A DNA stretch of 64,000 bases from Candidatus Altimarinota bacterium (GCA_012031035.1 JAAUUT010000009.1:1-64000); one strand, 5' to 3'; shown: positions 26,111 to 36,984, counted from the first letter of the stretch. A program made the numbers and translations. The notes: generated by a model from the letters alone, not told the origin.

Positions 26111-27037
26111 ATGGCGCAAAAAAACGAAACAGCCATTCTCATATTATCTTTGTTAGTGACAGCCGGAATTTTGGGCGGTGGCTATTGGTGGTTTTCCCGT
26201 CAATCTAATTTGAATGCGAATAATCAATCTCCCACGCCAAACGAAACGCTAAGTTCTTCAGAATCCTTACCGCCACCAACTTCGCTTCCTGACGCGCCTA
26301 AGTTTGACGAACCCAAAACCGTCCCCAGTGGAACGACGGTTAGAATTGATGGTTCAACCAGTATGGGATTAATCAATCAAGCGCTTAAAAAAAGCTTTGA
26401 ATCCCAGTTTCCAGGAACGAGCGTCGTAACCGATGCCGATGGATCGGAGAATGGAATTAAGGATCTTTTAGCTGGAAATGTCGATATTGCGGCTATTTCT
26501 CGTCCCCTAAATTCTCAAGAAAAAGAACAAGGATTGATTGCCATTCCAGTTGCTAAAGATGCGATCGCGATCGTTGTAGGCAATAACAATCCTTTTCGCA
26601 GAGGTTTAACCAAAAATGATGTCGTCGGGATTTTTGAAGGTAAAATTACCGATTGGTCGGCGGTAGGAGGTCGTCCGGGCACTATTCGCGTTATCAATCG
26701 ACCGCCTGCTAGTGGAACTCGTCAAACGTTTCAAGAATTATTCCTCGAAGGTAAGAAGTTTGGCTCAACGCCCAATATTACTGAGATGCAGCGCGATGCA
26801 ACTACCCCTATCCTGCAAGCGTTGGGAAAAGATGGGATCGGTTATGCTACCTATGCTCAAGTCGCCGACCAACAAACAGTCACGACGTTAGCGGTTGATG
26901 GGACAACCCCAGAGGCTGGTCATTATCCCTATCAACGCCAACTCTACTACGTTTATAAAACGCCTCCCAATCCATCGGTGCAAGTCTTTTTAGGCTATGC
27001 TATTTCGCCCCCAGGACAAGATGCGATCGCCAAATGA
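26111..27037 (+). CDS. PstS-like substrate-binding protein
   Basis: A 308-residue protein (from the ATG at 26111; a TTG at 26057 would add 18 residues) with an N-terminal membrane anchor (AILILSLLVTAGILGGGYWW), a Pro/Ser-rich linker and a PBP-like domain. The domain shows the phosphate-binding-protein pattern: RIDGSTSMG, DIAAISRPLN, and SGTRQTFQE. PstS-like proteins bind phosphate for the PstSCAB importer, but no pst permease is adjacent and the anchor is uncleaved-looking. It may be a stand-alone phosphate sensor or scavenger rather than the transport partner. Next gene is DUF2157 after 87 bases. Confidence 0.82.
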   Translation: MAQKNETAILILSLLVTAGILGGGYWWFSRQSNLNANNQSPTPNETLSSSESLPPPTSLPDAPKFDEPKTVPSGTTVRIDGSTSMGLINQALKKSFESQFPGTSVVTDADGSENGIKDLLAGNVDIAAISRPLNSQEKEQGLIAIPVAKDAIAIVVGNNNPFRRGLTKNDVVGIFEGKITDWSAVGGRPGTIRVINRPPASGTRQTFQELFLEGKKFGSTPNITEMQRDATTPILQALGKDGIGYATYAQVADQQTVTTLAVDGTTPEAGHYPYQRQLYYVYKTPPNPSVQVFLGYAISPPGQDAIAK

Positions 27038-27073
27038 GAAATGGGGAGACAAGGGGGACAAGGAAGAATATTG

Positions 27074-27100
27074 TACAGATGCGATATATCGTGTCTCTAC
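27074..27100. repeat. Palindromic GATATATC-centred interspersed repeat, copy 3
   Basis: A copy ending GTGTCTCTAC in the gap between the PstS-like and DUF2157 genes. See copy 1 at 14671. Confidence 0.65.
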
Positions 27101-27124
27101 TGAACTACTGAAGTACTGAAAAAA

Positions 27125-28549
27125 ATGGTTTCAGAAAAGTTTCGCTATCAATTGCGCCAAGAAGTAATTCGATGGCAAGCAGAAGGATTAATTGATGAGG
27201 AGTTGTATGCGGAGTTAGCCCGTCGCTATCAGTTTGCTGACTTGGCTGACTCGGCCCGCAATCGTTTTGTTGCGATTTTAATTGGGTTGGGAAGCGTCCT
27301 GTTAGGATTAGCCGCGATTACGTTTGTGGCAGCTAACTGGCAAGTTTTGTCAAAATCTCTCAAAGTCTTATTGTTGATGAGTTTGTTTGCCGGAGTAAAT
27401 GCAGCAGGATTTTATCTGTGGCGACCTCCGGCTCCATCGTGGCAAGCTCGCTTGGGAAAAGGGTTGCTCTTGTTTGGTTCGTTTATATTAGGAGCCAATT
27501 TTGCGCTAATGTCCCAAATTTTCCATCAAAGCGGCTCGGTTTATCAATTATTTTTAGTTTGGGGGTTGAGCGTACTAGCAATGGCTTATAGCCTGCGCCT
27601 GACTTTTTTGGGCATTCTCGCGCTTATTTTGACCGGAATTGGCTATGGATCGGGGATGATGACGTTTTTGATTCCTGGAGAGGTATCTGGGTTTCAACTA
27701 GCGATCGCACATATGCCGTTGCTGGTTAGTTTGCTGGGCATTCCTTTAGCCTATTGGTGTCGATCGCGCTGGTTATTTGGTTTGAGTGCTATTTTAATTG
27801 TGGCTTCCCTGGAAATTAATTTACCGATTTTTCGCGCCGATTTTTATAATTATTCTCCGACAACGAGAGGAATGATGAGCGCGATCGCCATGTCGCTTCC
27901 CCCCGCGCTGTTGTGGGCGTATCGCGATTCTTTGTGGAATATTTCACTAGAAAAACTTTCTTTTGATGCGATCGCCCGCAATCTTAGTTTAATTTTTATC
28001 AGCGCGTCACTCTACATCTTTTCCTTCCATTGGTTTTGGGATGTTTCTCCCTATCGCACGGGTTCAAAAATTGAGCCTTCCGATTGGTTGGGATTAGTGG
28101 ATCTCGCGTTCTTGGGGGCTTTAACACTTTGGGGTTGGTGGCGATTAGGATTTCTAACCACCAATAGGGGATTATGGCGGTTAGAACATCAGAGTGTTTT
28201 AGTTGGGGCCGCAATTTTGATAAGTGGGATAGTTGTCGGGTGGCACGTTGGGATAGAATCGTTAGGCGCGATCTCGACTTTTATTTTTAATCTTTTGTTA
28301 TTCCTCTTCGCCGTTGCTTTTATTCGTAGAGGGTTGGCAACTGGCAATCGTCGCGGTTTTTGGGGCGGTCTGCTTTTACTTGTCTTGCAACTCGCCTCGC
28401 GAATGCTTGAATATGAAACTAATTTACTCGCCAAAGCGATCGCGCTTTTTGTCTGCGGTTTTGGGATTATTGCGGCAGGACTTTGGTTTGAGCGATATCT
28501 TCACACTTTGAATACTTTAGAATCGACTCAGGAGCGGAATAATTCCTAA
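27125..28549 (+). CDS. DUF2157 multi-pass membrane protein
   Basis: A 474-residue protein. The N-terminal cytoplasmic part (residues 1-55) has the WQAEGLIDEELYAELARRY pattern of the DUF2157 domain. About twelve or more hydrophobic segments follow to the C-terminus. The GDYXXLXY-domain gene lies 23 bases downstream in the same direction; these two families are a recurrent pair in cyanobacteria and probably work together in the membrane. Function unknown. Sequence intact. Confidence 0.87.
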   Translation: MVSEKFRYQLRQEVIRWQAEGLIDEELYAELARRYQFADLADSARNRFVAILIGLGSVLLGLAAITFVAANWQVLSKSLKVLLLMSLFAGVNAAGFYLWRPPAPSWQARLGKGLLLFGSFILGANFALMSQIFHQSGSVYQLFLVWGLSVLAMAYSLRLTFLGILALILTGIGYGSGMMTFLIPGEVSGFQLAIAHMPLLVSLLGIPLAYWCRSRWLFGLSAILIVASLEINLPIFRADFYNYSPTTRGMMSAIAMSLPPALLWAYRDSLWNISLEKLSFDAIARNLSLIFISASLYIFSFHWFWDVSPYRTGSKIEPSDWLGLVDLAFLGALTLWGWWRLGFLTTNRGLWRLEHQSVLVGAAILISGIVVGWHVGIESLGAISTFIFNLLLFLFAVAFIRRGLATGNRRGFWGGLLLLVLQLASRMLEYETNLLAKAIALFVCGFGIIAAGLWFERYLHTLNTLESTQERNNS

Positions 28550-28572
28550 TTTCCAGGTGTTAATTATGAATT

Positions 28573-29217
28573 ATGAATTACGAATTGGAGCGTAGCGATT
28601 TGACGAATAAAGTTTCGAGTTGGCGATTTTGGGCACCGCTAATTTTTCAATCAGTTTTAATTTTGGTCGCACCCGCCCAAGCAATTTATACTCAGATGAC
28701 GGGAAAAACAATTATTTTACAGACAATTCCCGTCGATCCTTACGATATTTTGCGAGGATATTCACAAACGCTACGATATTCTATTTCTCGGATTGAAACG
28801 CTTGAAGCACTTTCAGGATGGAAGACGGTTGCAGACGCAAGTAACCGAGATCGAGATGGCAATCTAGAATCTGGAACTCAATTGTATGTAATTTTACAAG
28901 CCCCTGAAAAATCAGCGCTCTCTGGACAAGCACCCCGTCCCTGGAAACCCGTCGCTGTTAGTCGCGATCGCCCGGCAAACTTACCGCCCAATCGAATTGC
29001 CCTAAAAGGCAAAAAATCCGATTATTTATGGATCGATTATGGGTTAGAAACGTATTACTTTCCTGAAACTCAACGTGACGAAATAAATGCTCAAATTAAC
29101 CAAACTATTCCAGATTCAGGGGAGGAACGTCCTTTTGTGGTAGAAGTTAAGGTCGATAGTCAAGGTCGCGCCCTTCCTATCAGTCTTTGGATAGGTGAAA
29201 AAAATTACAACTTCTGA
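28573..29217 (+). CDS. GDYXXLXY-domain protein
   Basis: A 214-residue protein with one N-terminal hydrophobic segment (about 18-38) and then a soluble extracytoplasmic domain. The hallmark motif here reads DPYDILRGYSQTLRY, a close variant of GDYxxLxY. The C-terminal region continues with PFVVEVKVDSQGRALPISLW, usual for the family. It is directly downstream of its common partner DUF2157. The start lies within an AT-rich repeat of the ATGAATTATGAATTA type, which makes the first residues less certain. Confidence 0.82.
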   Translation: MNYELERSDLTNKVSSWRFWAPLIFQSVLILVAPAQAIYTQMTGKTIILQTIPVDPYDILRGYSQTLRYSISRIETLEALSGWKTVADASNRDRDGNLESGTQLYVILQAPEKSALSGQAPRPWKPVAVSRDRPANLPPNRIALKGKKSDYLWIDYGLETYYFPETQRDEINAQINQTIPDSGEERPFVVEVKVDSQGRALPISLWIGEKNYNF

Positions 29218-29541
29218 TATATAAATGAGTTATGAACCACGAATTCGTCTCTCATCACTTCTTTGTCTTCTTTGTAAGCCGTCTCTCGGTCTTCTCCATT
29301 CCCCAGAAAGCAAGCTTTCATTAAACGTACATATACTTAATCTTGTCCGAAATGCCTCTAACCTTTATCCAATAAGTTATTTTGGGTAATACTTTCACTA
29401 AGATTCCGTAGATTTTATTTTAGATCGCTGACTTATTTTTTCTAGAGCGGGTTTAGTTTTACACAAAAAATATACTTACTCTATTGTTTTCTTTGATATT
29501 TTCTGTTATTTGTTGCAAAGATTTATAAATCAAAATCAACT
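29218..29541. other. Intergenic stretch without recognisable gene
   Basis: 324 bases of AT-rich DNA. I see no RNA gene, long repeat or convincing open frame. It probably holds the promoter of the nSTAND-WD40 gene. Confidence 0.5.
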
Positions 29542-32500
29542 ATGGATTGCAAAACTCAAAATTCTCTGCTTCAAGACGCAACAACTTCTCTAAGCGATGG
29601 ATATGATGTTTTGTATTTCTCCCCAACACCGATTATAGAGGCTTCTATCGAGGAAATTACCAATAAGCCTATCATTGTCACTTCTCCCTACAAAGGATTA
29701 AACTCATTTAAAGCTGAAGATTGGGAGTCTTTTTTTGGTAGAGATGATTTGATTTTACGGTTACTTGACAATCTATGTAATCAAAATATTACTTTACTGT
29801 TAGGAGCGTCAGGAAGCGGGAAATCATCAGTTATTCAAGCGGGTTTAATTTCTAGATTAAAAGAAAGTTTCGGCTCAAAATTTACAGCGATTAGTTTAAA
29901 ACCCGATCGCAATCCTTTTTTATCCCTCTACAATTCTCGACTTCAAAATAATTACCAATGTGAAGCGGAAATTACGCTTACTCAACTAATTCAAAATTTA
30001 CAACAAGAAGATCGAGGAACTTATTGGCTTATTGTTATTGATAATTTTGAAGAATTATTCACGCTTAGCAACTCTCAAGAAGCTCAGTTTTTTATCGAAG
30101 ATATCATCGAAGCCTATAAATTGCTAAATAAGCCGTCAGATTGTTCTGTCAAAATTAAAATTATTTTGGCGATGCGAAGCGAATATTTAGATAATCTGAG
30201 TGCTTATCCTCATCTTATCGATATAATAGTTACACAAAAAAATATACAAGTGATTGCCAATATCACTTCAGAAAATCTTTATCGAGTTATCGAACAACCT
30301 GCGGCTAGAAATGGGGTTGTTTTTGAAGAGGGATTAATCGAAAATATCGTCAAAGATACACGAGAAATAACCATTTTTTTACCGTTATTACAATATACAC
30401 TCGCTTGTCTTTGGAAGCAAGAAGATTTAAGCGATCGCGTCTTAAAAATAAGCACCTATAAAAAGCTAGGCGATTTTAAAAATATTTTAAACAATCAATT
30501 AAGTTTAATTTATAATAATTTTTCCTCGTCCGAGCAATTAATTTTAAAAACAATTATTATAAAATCAATTAAGCAAATCGACTTTCCAGTAAAAAACACG
30601 ACTGTTTTTTCAAGAGTAAGTCTATTAAAATTTGACCATAAAGCCGTAGAAAAATTTGTTAAAAACAATTTAATAATTTATAGTCGTACCTTAAATACTA
30701 TAGAAATAGTCCACGACATCTTGCTAAATTCTTGGACTATTTTAAATAATTGGGTTGAAGAAGTTCGACAAGCGATCGCGATTAAAACCCAACTAAGCGA
30801 AGACGTAAAAGCTTGGAAAAATCTCTATAAAAACGATAAAAATAAAGCGATAAAAAAAATGTGGTCTGGTTCTAAATTAAAAAAGATGAACGAACTAAGA
30901 AATACACAAATATTTGAACTAGCAACTGAAGGATTAAGTTCTGAAGAAAAAGAATTTATTGATGCAAGTTTTGCCTTAGAAAACAAATTGCTTAAGGAGA
31001 AAGACAAACAGATTCAGAAGTTAACTCAAGAACTTATAGAAGTTAAGCTACGAGAGCAAGCGGCTAACATTCAAACAACATTAAGCATTCGACCGCTAGA
31101 AAGTTTACTGTCAGCAATAGTCGCGATTGGAGAAAATCTAGATAAATTACCCCAGCAAATTCTTCCCAGCATTCAAGCGAGTTTAAACTGTGCAATGGAA
31201 GTGGCCAAAGAAAAAAATATTCTTAAAGGTCACGAAGACCGAGTAAATGCAGTAGCAGTAAGTCCAGACGGACAAAAAATCGTGAGTGGCAGTTGGGATA
31301 AGACGCTACGATTGTGGAACCCTGAAGGAAACCCCATCGAAAAACCTTTTCGCGGTCATGAAGGCGAGATTACCTCAGTCGCCTTTAGTGGAGATGGCAA
31401 AACAATTGCTAGCGGTAGCGGCGATGGAACGGTTCGACTCTGGAATGCAAAAGGAATTGCCATCGGGATGCCGATGTGGGGTCACGAAGGAGATGTAACC
31501 TCAGTAGCTTTTAGTCAAGATGGTCAAATAATTGCCAGTGGCGGAGTCGATGGGACAGTTCGATTGTGGGATTTACAGGGAAATTCTATCGGTCAACCTT
31601 TTTACGGTCATGAGGGAGATATAACGTCAGTTGCTTTTAGTGGAGATGGTCAAACCATTGCGTCTGGTGGCGGCGATGGAACGGTTCGATTGTGGGATTT
31701 GCAGGGAACCCCAATCGGCGAACCTTTTCGCGGTCATGAGGATAAAGTTGCCGGGATCGCATTTAGTCCCGACGGACAATTAATTGCTAGCGGGAGTTGG
31801 GATGCGACGGTCAAACTGTGGGATCTCCAAGGCAAAGCAATTGGCAAACCCTTTCGCGGTCATGACGATTACGTTATCGCGATCGCATTCGATCCCCAAG
31901 GAACAACAATTGCTAGCGGCAGTAGCGATAAAACAATTCGACTGTGGGATCTTCATGGCAATCGTATCGGCAAACCGTTGCGAGGACATAAAAGTTCTAT
32001 CCGTTCGCTAATTTTTAGTCCAGATGGTACAACCATTATCAGTGCAAGTACAGATAAGACATTGCGATTGTGGGATATGACAGGAAACGCGATCGCGCGA
32101 CCCTTCCAAGGACACGATGTTTCAGTTTGGTCGGTAGCATTTAGTCATGATGGACAACTATTGGTTAGCGGCGGCGGCGATGGAACGGTCAGAGTCAGGG
32201 ATCTCAATGGCAACCAAATCGGTCAAGCTTTTCGCGGTCATGCAGGAGATGTTACATCGGTTGCCTTTAGTCCCGATGGAAACATTATTGCTAGCGGTAG
32301 TTGGGATAGAACCATAAGATTGTGGGATTCTCAAGGCAATGCGATCTCACAACCTTTTCAAGGTCATGAAGATGACTATTACCATCAGTTGCCTTTAGTC
32401 CCGATGGAACATTACTTGTCAGGCGGTCAGTTGGGATAAACGTAAGATTGTGGGATCTTCAAGGCAATGCGATCGCTCAACCTCTGCGAGGTCATCAAGG

Positions 32501-33455
32501 AGATGTTACATCTGTTGCCTTGAGTCCCGATGGAAACATTATTGCTAGCGGTAGTTGGGATAAAACCATTCGTCTATGGGATTTACAAGGCAATGCGATC
32601 GCTCAACCTTTTCAAGGTCATCAAGAAAGAGTCAATTCAATTGTCTTTAGTCCCAATGGAGAAATCATTGCTAGTGGTGGCGGCGATGGAACCATTCGCC
32701 TATGGGATTTACAAGGCAATGCGATCGCTCAACCTTTTAGAGGTCATGAGGGTTATGTCAATTCAGTTATTTTTAGTCGTGACGGTCAAATTATTCTCAG
32801 TGGTGGTAGCGATGGAACCATTCGCCTATGGAATTTACAAGGCAATGCGATCGCTCAACCCTTTGAAATTCCTAAAAGCGAAGTAACCACCGTAGCGTTT
32901 AGTCCAGACGGAAAAACGATCGCGAGTGGCAGTTTAAACGGAATGATGCACCTGTGGCGAGGCGGTGGTTGGCAGAGTTGGTTACAAGTTTGTGGCGAAA
33001 GATTGCGTCATCATCCCGCTTTGAAAAACCCGCAAACCGATCTAGAAAATCTTGCTTTGGCAGTCGCACGAAAGCATATTTGGAATCCACTCGCGACAGA
33101 ATGGAACAGACGCGGTATTGCTAAGTTAGCAGAAGAAGCATTCGAGATTGCCCTTGAAAATTTCGATCGCGCTTTGCAAATTAATCCCCGTCATGCAGGA
33201 GCGCTGTACAATCGTGCTAGAACTTATGTTAATCTGGGCGATGCAGCAAAAGCGATTCAAGATTTCGATCGCCTGATCGAAACTGTCCCCACTCATGCGA
33301 CTGCTTATCTATATCGAGGACAATGTTATACAGAACTTAGCGATCGCGCCAAGGCAATTGAAGACTGTCAGCAAGCAGCAGCTTTGTACCAACAACAGGG
33401 ACAAGATGCTAACTACGAAAAAGCGATCGCCTACCTTCACCAACTTCAGCGTTAA
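29542..33455 (+). pseudogene. nSTAND-WD40-TPR protein, frame interrupted in WD unit 10
   Basis: A very large signalling-type protein. The N-terminal third is an nSTAND-like NTPase: P-loop GASGSGKSS (about 92-100), Walker B IVIDNFEEL (about 165). A coiled-coil region (about 480-545) follows. Then come 14 WD40 units in the GHxxxVxSVAFSPDG...SGS.D.TIRLWD pattern, enough for two seven-bladed propellers. Finally there is a TPR region (last 120 residues). The first frame ends at 32439, inside unit 10; a second resumes at about 32442-32448 with RLWDLQGNAIAQPL. Several small indels in 32380-32445 break that unit; a net one-base loss would give about 1304 residues. STAND proteins are sensor-switches, some of them in antiviral defence, but the role here is unknown. 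Confidence 0.85.
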
Positions 33456-33545
33456 AAGGGGACTGGTGACTGGGACATCGGTGACTGAGATATTGGGTTA
33501 TCGGGAAATAGAGATCTGTTAAATCTAAATCCTAATCACCAATTG

Positions 33546-33866
33546 CTAATCTTCAACTTCCAATTGAGCGACAGTAATGGCAGCAAAAGAAAACGCGAAT
33601 ACAATCGGCATAGGACACTCAAACCAGTAGCTTAACATAGCGGCAACTAGTGTCAAAGCGGTAGCCGCAGTTATCCATGCTTTTTCTTGCGGACACAATC
33701 CTTTTTCTGCCTTGATCGTTCTGAGGATGTGAGTTGGAATTGGTTCTGGAATTACCGCCCCTGGAGGAAACGCCCAATAAAAGTCGCGACGCTCCATAAA
33801 TAGCTCTGTCCAACCATTGTTATCACACCATTCTTGAATCCAAGTATCGCAGTAGTGTTTCATCAT
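33546..33866 (-). CDS. Small hypothetical protein with two C-terminal membrane segments
   Basis: A 106-residue protein. The N-terminal half is polar, with CDTWIQEWCDNNGWTELF, a tryptophan-rich helix, and DFYWAFPPGAVIPEPIP. The C-terminal half has two close hydrophobic segments (about 65-82 and 86-100). I do not recognise a domain, but the sequence looks like a real small cyanobacterial membrane protein. It is convergent with the WD40 gene (91-base gap). Function unknown. Confidence 0.65.
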   Translation of the reverse strand: MMKHYCDTWIQEWCDNNGWTELFMERRDFYWAFPPGAVIPEPIPTHILRTIKAEKGLCPQEKAWITAATALTLVAAMLSYWFECPMPIVFAFSFAAITVAQLEVED

Positions 33867-34407
33867 TGCGTAATAATTATTTAAGGGGATAAATTTTTAT
33901 AAAAAATGACTATAAATAACTTGGATTCATATCCTAGCAAAGCCGTACTCAAGCAGCTTTAAATCAATAAAACTTAATTTTTTGCAATAACCCAATAACA
34001 ATCTTTTGTACGCTGTTAAATAACCTTACAAAAAATCTTTTTAGTCTCGATCGGTCGACCAGGCATAAAAATCCTTTGAATTACTTACTTATACTTAAGA
34101 TTACAAGCAACTTTTTTGAAATAACTTAATTTAAACTTCTGGATTTAACAATTCTTCATAAAAGTTCTAAAAGTTAATCATTATTAATAAATAAAGATAT
34201 TTCTTCGAGACAAGTAACCTATTCTTTGTTTTGCCAAAATGAGGAAATGAACGCGCCTCGCATGAAGTATATTGGCATTTACAACTAAACAGTATTGACA
34301 CGCAACACTAAAAATACTGAGCGCTCATTACTCCAAAGATCGAGATAGCTGAGGCGATCGCAATAGGTTAGACTTAACAAAGATATTTCAGGAGCAATCC
34401 TAACCTG
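33867..34407. other. Intergenic stretch without recognisable gene
   Basis: 541 bases, strongly AT-rich on the left. I find no tRNA, coding frame or repeat in it. The HIP1 site and TAGACTTAAC near 34350-34380 probably belong to the promoter region of the methyltransferase gene. Confidence 0.5.
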
Positions 34408-35127
34408 ATGTCCAACAAGCAAAATTCTTTGTTCAACGACGATCGCCTGAGTTCGCCTAGTTTACAAGAAGCAAGAATAGCACAAGTAGCCAATCGCTTT
34501 AACCGCCAGTATCATAATAAAGACCTTGAATTACCAAAAGAAGTAGAAACGATGCCAATCTTCGGCGATTGGGTATCTGGCAAGCTTTCACAAAAAATTG
34601 CTTCTTCTTTCTGGGAAATTGCGCGACCTCAAAAAAATCAGTCTTGTTTGGATATTGGTTGTGGAGTCAGTTTTTTGATTTATCCTTGGCGAGACTGGCA
34701 AGCTTTTTTTTACGGACAGGAAATTAGTACAGTTGCGCGGGATGTTCTTAATGCTCGCGCTCCTCAGTTAAACTCAAAGTTATTTAAAGGAGTAGAATTA
34801 GGAGCCGCCCATCAGTTAAACTATCAATCTACTCAATTTGACCTCGCGATCGCGACGGGATGGAGTTGTTATTTTCCCCTCGATTATTGGAAAATGGTTG
34901 CGATCGAAGTTAAGCGGGTACTCAAACCAGACGGGCTGTTTGTTTTTGATATTCTCGATCCCCAGAAACCATTAGCAGAGGATTGGGCAATTTTAGAAAC
35001 TTATTTAGGTGCAGAAGTTTTTTTAGAATCCCTGAGTGAATGGGAAAAAATGATGAAAGGTTTAGGTGCAAAGATAGTCTCGAAACACTCAGGAGAATTA
35101 TTTGAGTTATGTAAAGTGCGGTTTTAA
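34408..35127 (+). CDS. Class I SAM-dependent methyltransferase
   Basis: A 239-residue methyltransferase. The SAM-binding motif I is LDIGCGVSF (about residue 75-83), and the post-motif region LFVFDILDP is conserved as in ubiquinone/small-molecule type methyltransferases (methyltransferase 11). No signal peptide. Substrate unknown; the neighbouring aldo/keto reductase is 188 bases away and probably separate. Confidence 0.82.
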   Translation: MSNKQNSLFNDDRLSSPSLQEARIAQVANRFNRQYHNKDLELPKEVETMPIFGDWVSGKLSQKIASSFWEIARPQKNQSCLDIGCGVSFLIYPWRDWQAFFYGQEISTVARDVLNARAPQLNSKLFKGVELGAAHQLNYQSTQFDLAIATGWSCYFPLDYWKMVAIEVKRVLKPDGLFVFDILDPQKPLAEDWAILETYLGAEVFLESLSEWEKMMKGLGAKIVSKHSGELFELCKVRF

Positions 35128-35179
35128 CAGGAAACAATATTTTTAGTTCCTGCAACTTGGACGTTCGGGATTGTTATTA

Positions 35180-35204
35180 TAGATGCGAAATTTTTTGTCT
35201 CTAC
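35180..35204. repeat. Palindromic interspersed repeat, copy 5 (degenerate)
   Basis: A diverged copy of the repeat (TAGATGCGAAATTTTTTGTC...) in which the GATATATC centre has been lost. It lies between the methyltransferase and the aldo/keto reductase. Assigned on the conserved flanks only. Confidence 0.4.
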
Positions 35205-35315
35205 GCTATCTTTACTTCCCGATAGATATCCCGCGCGATCGCCGTTTAATAAATTGAAACCAAGCGCATCTTGCCAAAAAATTAATTCAGTAATAATCAA
35301 CAAGGAAAACGAAAA

Positions 35316-36371
35316 ATGCGGTACAAACTATTAGGCAAAAGTGGTTTGCGTGTTTCTGAGCTTTGTTTGGGCACTATGACCTTTGGCGAAGATTGGGGCT
35401 GGGGTGCTTCTAAAGATGAAAGCCGTCAGATTTTCGATGTTTTTGTCGAAGCTGGCGGGAATTTTATCGATACTGCTAACGTCTACACCGATGGAAGTAG
35501 CGAAAAAATCGTTGGCGAGCTTGTTGCCTCAGATCGAGAACGCTTTGTTGTAGCGACCAAATATTCAATGCCTTTACAAATAAATAACCATACAGGTAAC
35601 CCTAATGGCAGCGGCAATCACCGCAAGAAGTTAATGCAGTCTTTGGAAGGTAGTTTGAAACGTTTAAATACTGACTACATCGATCTATTCTGGCTGCACG
35701 CTTGGGATTATATGACTCCCGTTGAGGAAGTGATGCGGGCACTTGATGATGCAGTACGTGCGGGGAAGATTATGTATGTCGGTATCTCTGATACTCCTGC
35801 TTGGATTGTGGCGCAGGCTAATACTTTAGCACAATGTTATGGTTGGACTCCTTTTGTTGCTCTACAAGTTGAATATAGCTTAATCGAGCGAACTTCAGAA
35901 CGAGAGTTAATACCAATGGCGCAAGCATTCGATATGGCTGTAATGCCCTGGTCGCCCTTAGCTGGAGGAATATTAACGGGTAAGTATAATCGCAACAATG
36001 GACAGCAAGAAGAGGGTTCTAGAGGCGCAGCTATCAGCGATCGCAAACTTAAAATTGCAGAAGTTGTCACTCAAGTGGCTCAAGAAATTGGGCGTTCGCC
36101 TTCACAAGTCGCCCTCGCTTGGTTACGGGATCGAGGGAATTTAACAATTCCCATTCTTGGAGCGCGGAAGTTGTCGCAAATTCAAGATAACTTGGCTTGT
36201 GTAGAGATAGCGCTCTCGCCAGAACATTTGCAACGCCTTAACGAAGTCAGTCAGATTGAATTAGGTTTTCCTCACGACTTTTTACAAAATGACACAATTC
36301 GCGATCGCGTTTATGGAGGTACTTACGGCACGATCGACAATCATCATCGCTACGGTATGATGCACAAATAG
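35316..36371 (+). CDS. Aldo/keto reductase
   Basis: A 351-residue NADPH-dependent (alpha/beta)8 reductase. The start RYKLLGKSGLRVSELCLG, the FIDTANVYTDGSSE region with catalytic Asp and Tyr, and a C-terminal SPSQVALAWL region are usual for the YhdN/Tas-like subgroup. The catalytic His is in DLFWLHAWD. Substrate unknown, possibly aldehyde detoxification. Probable SD AAGGAAAACG precedes the ATG. Confidence 0.9.
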   Translation: MRYKLLGKSGLRVSELCLGTMTFGEDWGWGASKDESRQIFDVFVEAGGNFIDTANVYTDGSSEKIVGELVASDRERFVVATKYSMPLQINNHTGNPNGSGNHRKKLMQSLEGSLKRLNTDYIDLFWLHAWDYMTPVEEVMRALDDAVRAGKIMYVGISDTPAWIVAQANTLAQCYGWTPFVALQVEYSLIERTSERELIPMAQAFDMAVMPWSPLAGGILTGKYNRNNGQQEEGSRGAAISDRKLKIAEVVTQVAQEIGRSPSQVALAWLRDRGNLTIPILGARKLSQIQDNLACVEIALSPEHLQRLNEVSQIELGFPHDFLQNDTIRDRVYGGTYGTIDNHHRYGMMHK

Positions 36372-36440
36372 TTTTTTCTATATCGTGAGTAATCTTTAAT
36401 ATTGTTGTGTTTGTTTGCTGCCAAAAATCGAGTAGAAATA

Positions 36441-36472
36441 GTCCCCCTTAAAAAAGGGGGATTTAGGGGGGT
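36441..36472. repeat. C-tract/G-tract intergenic repeat
   Basis: CCCCC TTAAAAAA GGGGG followed by ATTTAGGGGGG, a hairpin-forming repeat of the kind spread through cyanobacterial genomes, between the aldo/keto reductase and the peroxiredoxin. A related type appears inside the TonB receptor gene. Confidence 0.6.
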
Positions 36473-36546
36473 CGTCCGCTGATATTTTTGATAAAAATCT
36501 ACTTTTTGGACAACCTCTTAAAGAGTGATTATTTAAAATCTTCTAT

Positions 36547-36984
36547 TTAAGACCCAACCGTCGATAAGATATCTTGGGCATGGGTGTCAGTTTTCACTTT
36601 CTCGTCAACGTGGCTAATCTTGCCTTCGCTGTCAATGATGTAAGTGACGCGCTTGGAATAGCCGCCGCCATCAACATCGTAAGCTTTAGTAATTGCGCCA
36701 TCGAGATCGACAAGTAACTGAAACGGCAGACCGTATTTCTCCTTAAAAGCTTTATGAGAAGCTTGGTCGTCCATACTAACGCCCAACACTACCATATCTT
36801 TGCCTTGGTATTGTTCGTAGTTATCGCGGAAGCTTTGCGCTTCTTTAGTGCAACCAGGCGTATCGTCTTTGGGGTAGAAATAGAGAACGACGATTTTGCC
36901 TTTAAAATCGGACAAGGAGATGCTTTTGCCCTCGTCGTCAATCGTAGTAAAGCTAGGTGCAATTGTTCCAACTGATAGAGCCAT
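36547..36984 (-). CDS. Thiol peroxidase, BCP/PrxQ-type peroxiredoxin
   Basis: A 145-residue peroxiredoxin that reduces hydroperoxides with thioredoxin. The motif PKDDTPGCTKEAQSFRD holds the peroxidatic cysteine (about residue 46). A second cysteine five residues later (PGCT...C in PrxQ) is not obvious, so it may be a one-Cys type. In cyanobacteria PrxQ is cytoplasmic or thylakoid-associated. Several paralogues are common. Sequence intact; convergent with the aldo/keto reductase. Confidence 0.9.
   Translation of the reverse strand: MALSVGTIAPSFTTIDDEGKSISLSDFKGKIVVLYFYPKDDTPGCTKEAQSFRDNYEQYQGKDMVVLGVSMDDQASHKAFKEKYGLPFQLLVDLDGAITKAYDVDGGGYSKRVTYIIDSEGKISHVDEKVKTDTHAQDILSTVGS

Noticed and set aside
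29542-33455. Calling the nSTAND-WD40 protein an antiviral Avs-type defence gene
   Set aside because: There is no effector nuclease domain, and no neighbouring defence gene; WD40-STAND proteins are common cyanobacterial signalling proteins.
36441-36472. C-tract/G-tract hairpin as a terminator of the aldo/keto reductase
   Set aside because: It has no T-tract after it in either direction and matches a dispersed repeat type; repeat is the better description.
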